From NCBI GenBank assembly GCA_021324915.1, contig JAJPIC010000024.1, positions 1-64,000 on the forward strand: a DNA stretch of 64,000 bases, in the 5' to 3' direction. Within the stretch, counting starts at the first letter, position 1; each line of letters begins with the position of its first letter. This DNA is from Beijerinckiaceae bacterium. GTDB lineage: Bacteria; Pseudomonadota; Alphaproteobacteria; Rhizobiales; Beijerinckiaceae. Under the pieces are notes generated by a model that was not told the DNA's origin, did not search any database, and was given only the letters and a program-made list of their open reading frames with translations. The translations under genes were made by a program, and so were the position numbers. This document shows positions 63,238-64,000 of this stretch, piece by piece.

Positions 63238-63342
63238 CAATGTCGCGAACGCGAGGCCGCAGGGCGGAAGCTTCGCTGCATGTCCGTACGACGGAACAGG
63301 ATCGGCAGGCTGGCGTTCCCTCGCCTCAAGGGAGCTGACGCC

Positions 63343-63510
63343 ATGCTTTATACGATCCTGATCATTCTTCTGGTCCTCGCCCTCCTCGGTGGCCTGCCCA
63401 CATGGGGCTATTCTCACGACTGGGGCTATGCGCCTTCCGGCGTGCTCGGACTGCTTCTCATCATCGTGATCATTCTCGCCCTGACAAACCGTCGGGGCAG
63501 AGCGCTTTAA
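63343..63510 (+). CDS. DUF3309 family small membrane protein
   Basis: This 55-residue protein has two hydrophobic helices around the conserved W-G-Y-S-H-D-W-G-Y-A-P-S-G loop, the hallmark of DUF3309. The function is unknown. ATG 63343 is preferred over the track start 63280 (GGGAGCTGACGCC precedes it). Confidence 0.85.
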   Translation: MLYTILIILLVLALLGGLPTWGYSHDWGYAPSGVLGLLLIIVIILALTNRRGRAL

Positions 63511-63521
63511 GCCTTAGAATC

Positions 63522-63569
63522 GATCACGTTCATGCTTTTGGATCGATCCGATCCAAAAGCATCGTGATC
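63522..63569. repeat. copy of the GATCACG..CGTGATC palindromic repeat
   Basis: The same dyad as in the 1-257 repeat appears here: GATCACG, ATGCTTTTGGATC, its complement, then CGTGATC. It lies between the DUF3309 gene and the tRNA-Gly gene, without the first dyad of the 114-bp unit. Confidence 0.85.
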
Positions 63570-63638
63570 GGTGACGCCCGATCGGCGGGACCTTACGATT
63601 CTTGATCGCGCCCGCGCCTTGTCCTAGAGAGGAAGGGC

Positions 63639-63712
63639 GCGGGCGTAGTTCAATGGTAGAACGGCAGCTTCCCAAGCTGCATACGAGGGTTCGATTCCCT
63701 TCGCCCGCTCCA
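63639..63712 (+). tRNA. tRNA-Gly, anticodon CCC
   Basis: This is a 74-nt tRNA including CCA. The acceptor arm GCGGGCG pairs with CGCCCGC. The D arm has TAGTTCAATGG. The anticodon stem GCAGC/GCTGC encloses TTCCCAA (CCC at positions 34-36). The T arm GAGGG/CCCTT holds TTCGATT. It decodes GGG glycine codons. CCA is encoded in the DNA. Confidence 0.95.
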
Positions 63713-63714
63713 GC

Positions 63715-64000
63715 TCAACGCGCCGTCCCGGGCTGCGACTTTTCCTTTTCTTCCGCCTCGAGCAAGGTCGAGAGCATCACGGTCGAATGCGCATAAGCTG
63801 CGCCGGCACGCATTTCCGATGCGACCCAGATCGCCTCCATGAGCTCTTCCGGGCTTGCTCCCGCGCGCAGCGCCGCTTTTGTATGGCCCGTGATGCAATA
63901 GGGACATTGCGTGACATGGGCGACAGCGACCGCAATGATCTGCTTGACCTTCGTGGGCAAAGCTCCGTCGGCAAAGACGGCGGTGCTGAACGCGTCGAAG
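63715..64000 (-). CDS. carboxymuconolactone decarboxylase/AhpD family protein, 5' end outside the window
   Basis: The C-terminal part of an AhpD-like protein runs past the right edge. Visible from the edge are F-D-A-F-S-T-A-V-F-A-D-G-A-L, then V-A-V-A-H-V-T-Q-C-P-Y-C-I-T-G-H. The C-x-x-C plus histidine is the peroxidatic/AhpD signature. It is convergent with the tRNA, with only 2 bp between them. The true start lies beyond 64000. Confidence 0.88.
   Translation of the reverse strand, partial: FDAFSTAVFADGALPTKVKQIIAVAVAHVTQCPYCITGHTKAALRAGASPEELMEAIWVASEMRAGAAYAHSTVMLSTLLEAEEKEKSQPGTAR

Overview
This window looks like chromosomal DNA of an alphaproteobacterium of the order Hyphomicrobiales (Rhizobiales). 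The family may be Beijerinckiaceae-like, but that is an inference and not proven here. The clues are high G+C and compact gene spacing, a large apolipoprotein-like coiled-coil protein resembling the Agrobacterium growth-pole ring protein, a SAM-II riboswitch before metZ, an ArsR-methyltransferase/metF/metH block, an alpha-type RNase P RNA, a two-domain dCTP deaminase and palindromic intergenic repeats of rhizobial type. I see no integrase, transposase, prophage or CRISPR array.

Layout. 1-5.8 kb: palindromic repeats, sdhE, mfd, a CCA-type tRNA nucleotidyltransferase and a small membrane protein. 6.0-8.9 kb: a complete pabB-pabA-pabC set for p-aminobenzoate. 8.9-14.6 kb: a SixA-like phosphatase, a YcjX/YcjF pair, a TAXI binding protein and a membrane-anchored partner. 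14.6-16.7 kb: ferredoxin reductase, a 2Fe-2S ferredoxin and an orphan Hpt protein. 16.9-21.8 kb: the 1460-residue growth-pole-ring-like protein, then rnpB on the opposite strand. 21.9-28.8 kb: a lipoprotein, an amidase and the ArsR/MT-metF-metH methionine operon with a near-perfect operator palindrome.

28.9-34.4 kb is the most distinctive part. A polymorphic-toxin gene with a Tox-REase-5-like C-terminus overlaps an Imm52-like immunity gene. After it comes a long leader with two short ORFs and two Shine-Dalgarno-masking hairpins, and then a fusion of an NRAMP-related (NRMT-type) transporter with MgtC. Both halves of that fusion point to Mg2+.

35-49.7 kb: ybjQ-like, ettA, a KAP NTPase, an oxalate/formate-type MFS antiporter with a 42-residue small subunit missed by the ORF track, mobB/methyltransferase/tusA/mobA, DUF1097, YihY, a quinone oxidoreductase, a MOSC-flavoreductase-ferredoxin fusion, and rpsD behind a structured leader. 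49.7-64 kb: purB, rpe, a GGDEF/EAL protein, a cupredoxin/membrane protein/di-haem peroxidase cluster, a P1-family peptidase, metZ under a SAM-II riboswitch, dcd, DUF3309, tRNA-Gly(CCC) and a truncated AhpD/CMD-type gene at the edge.

Connecting themes are methionine/SAM homeostasis (two different sensors for SAM and, presumably, SAH in one window), molybdenum cofactor (mobA, mobB, TusA, and a Moco-type MOSC enzyme nearby), folate precursor synthesis, and one accessory toxin-immunity island. Start codons were chosen by Shine-Dalgarno sequence and family length where the ORF track began too early.
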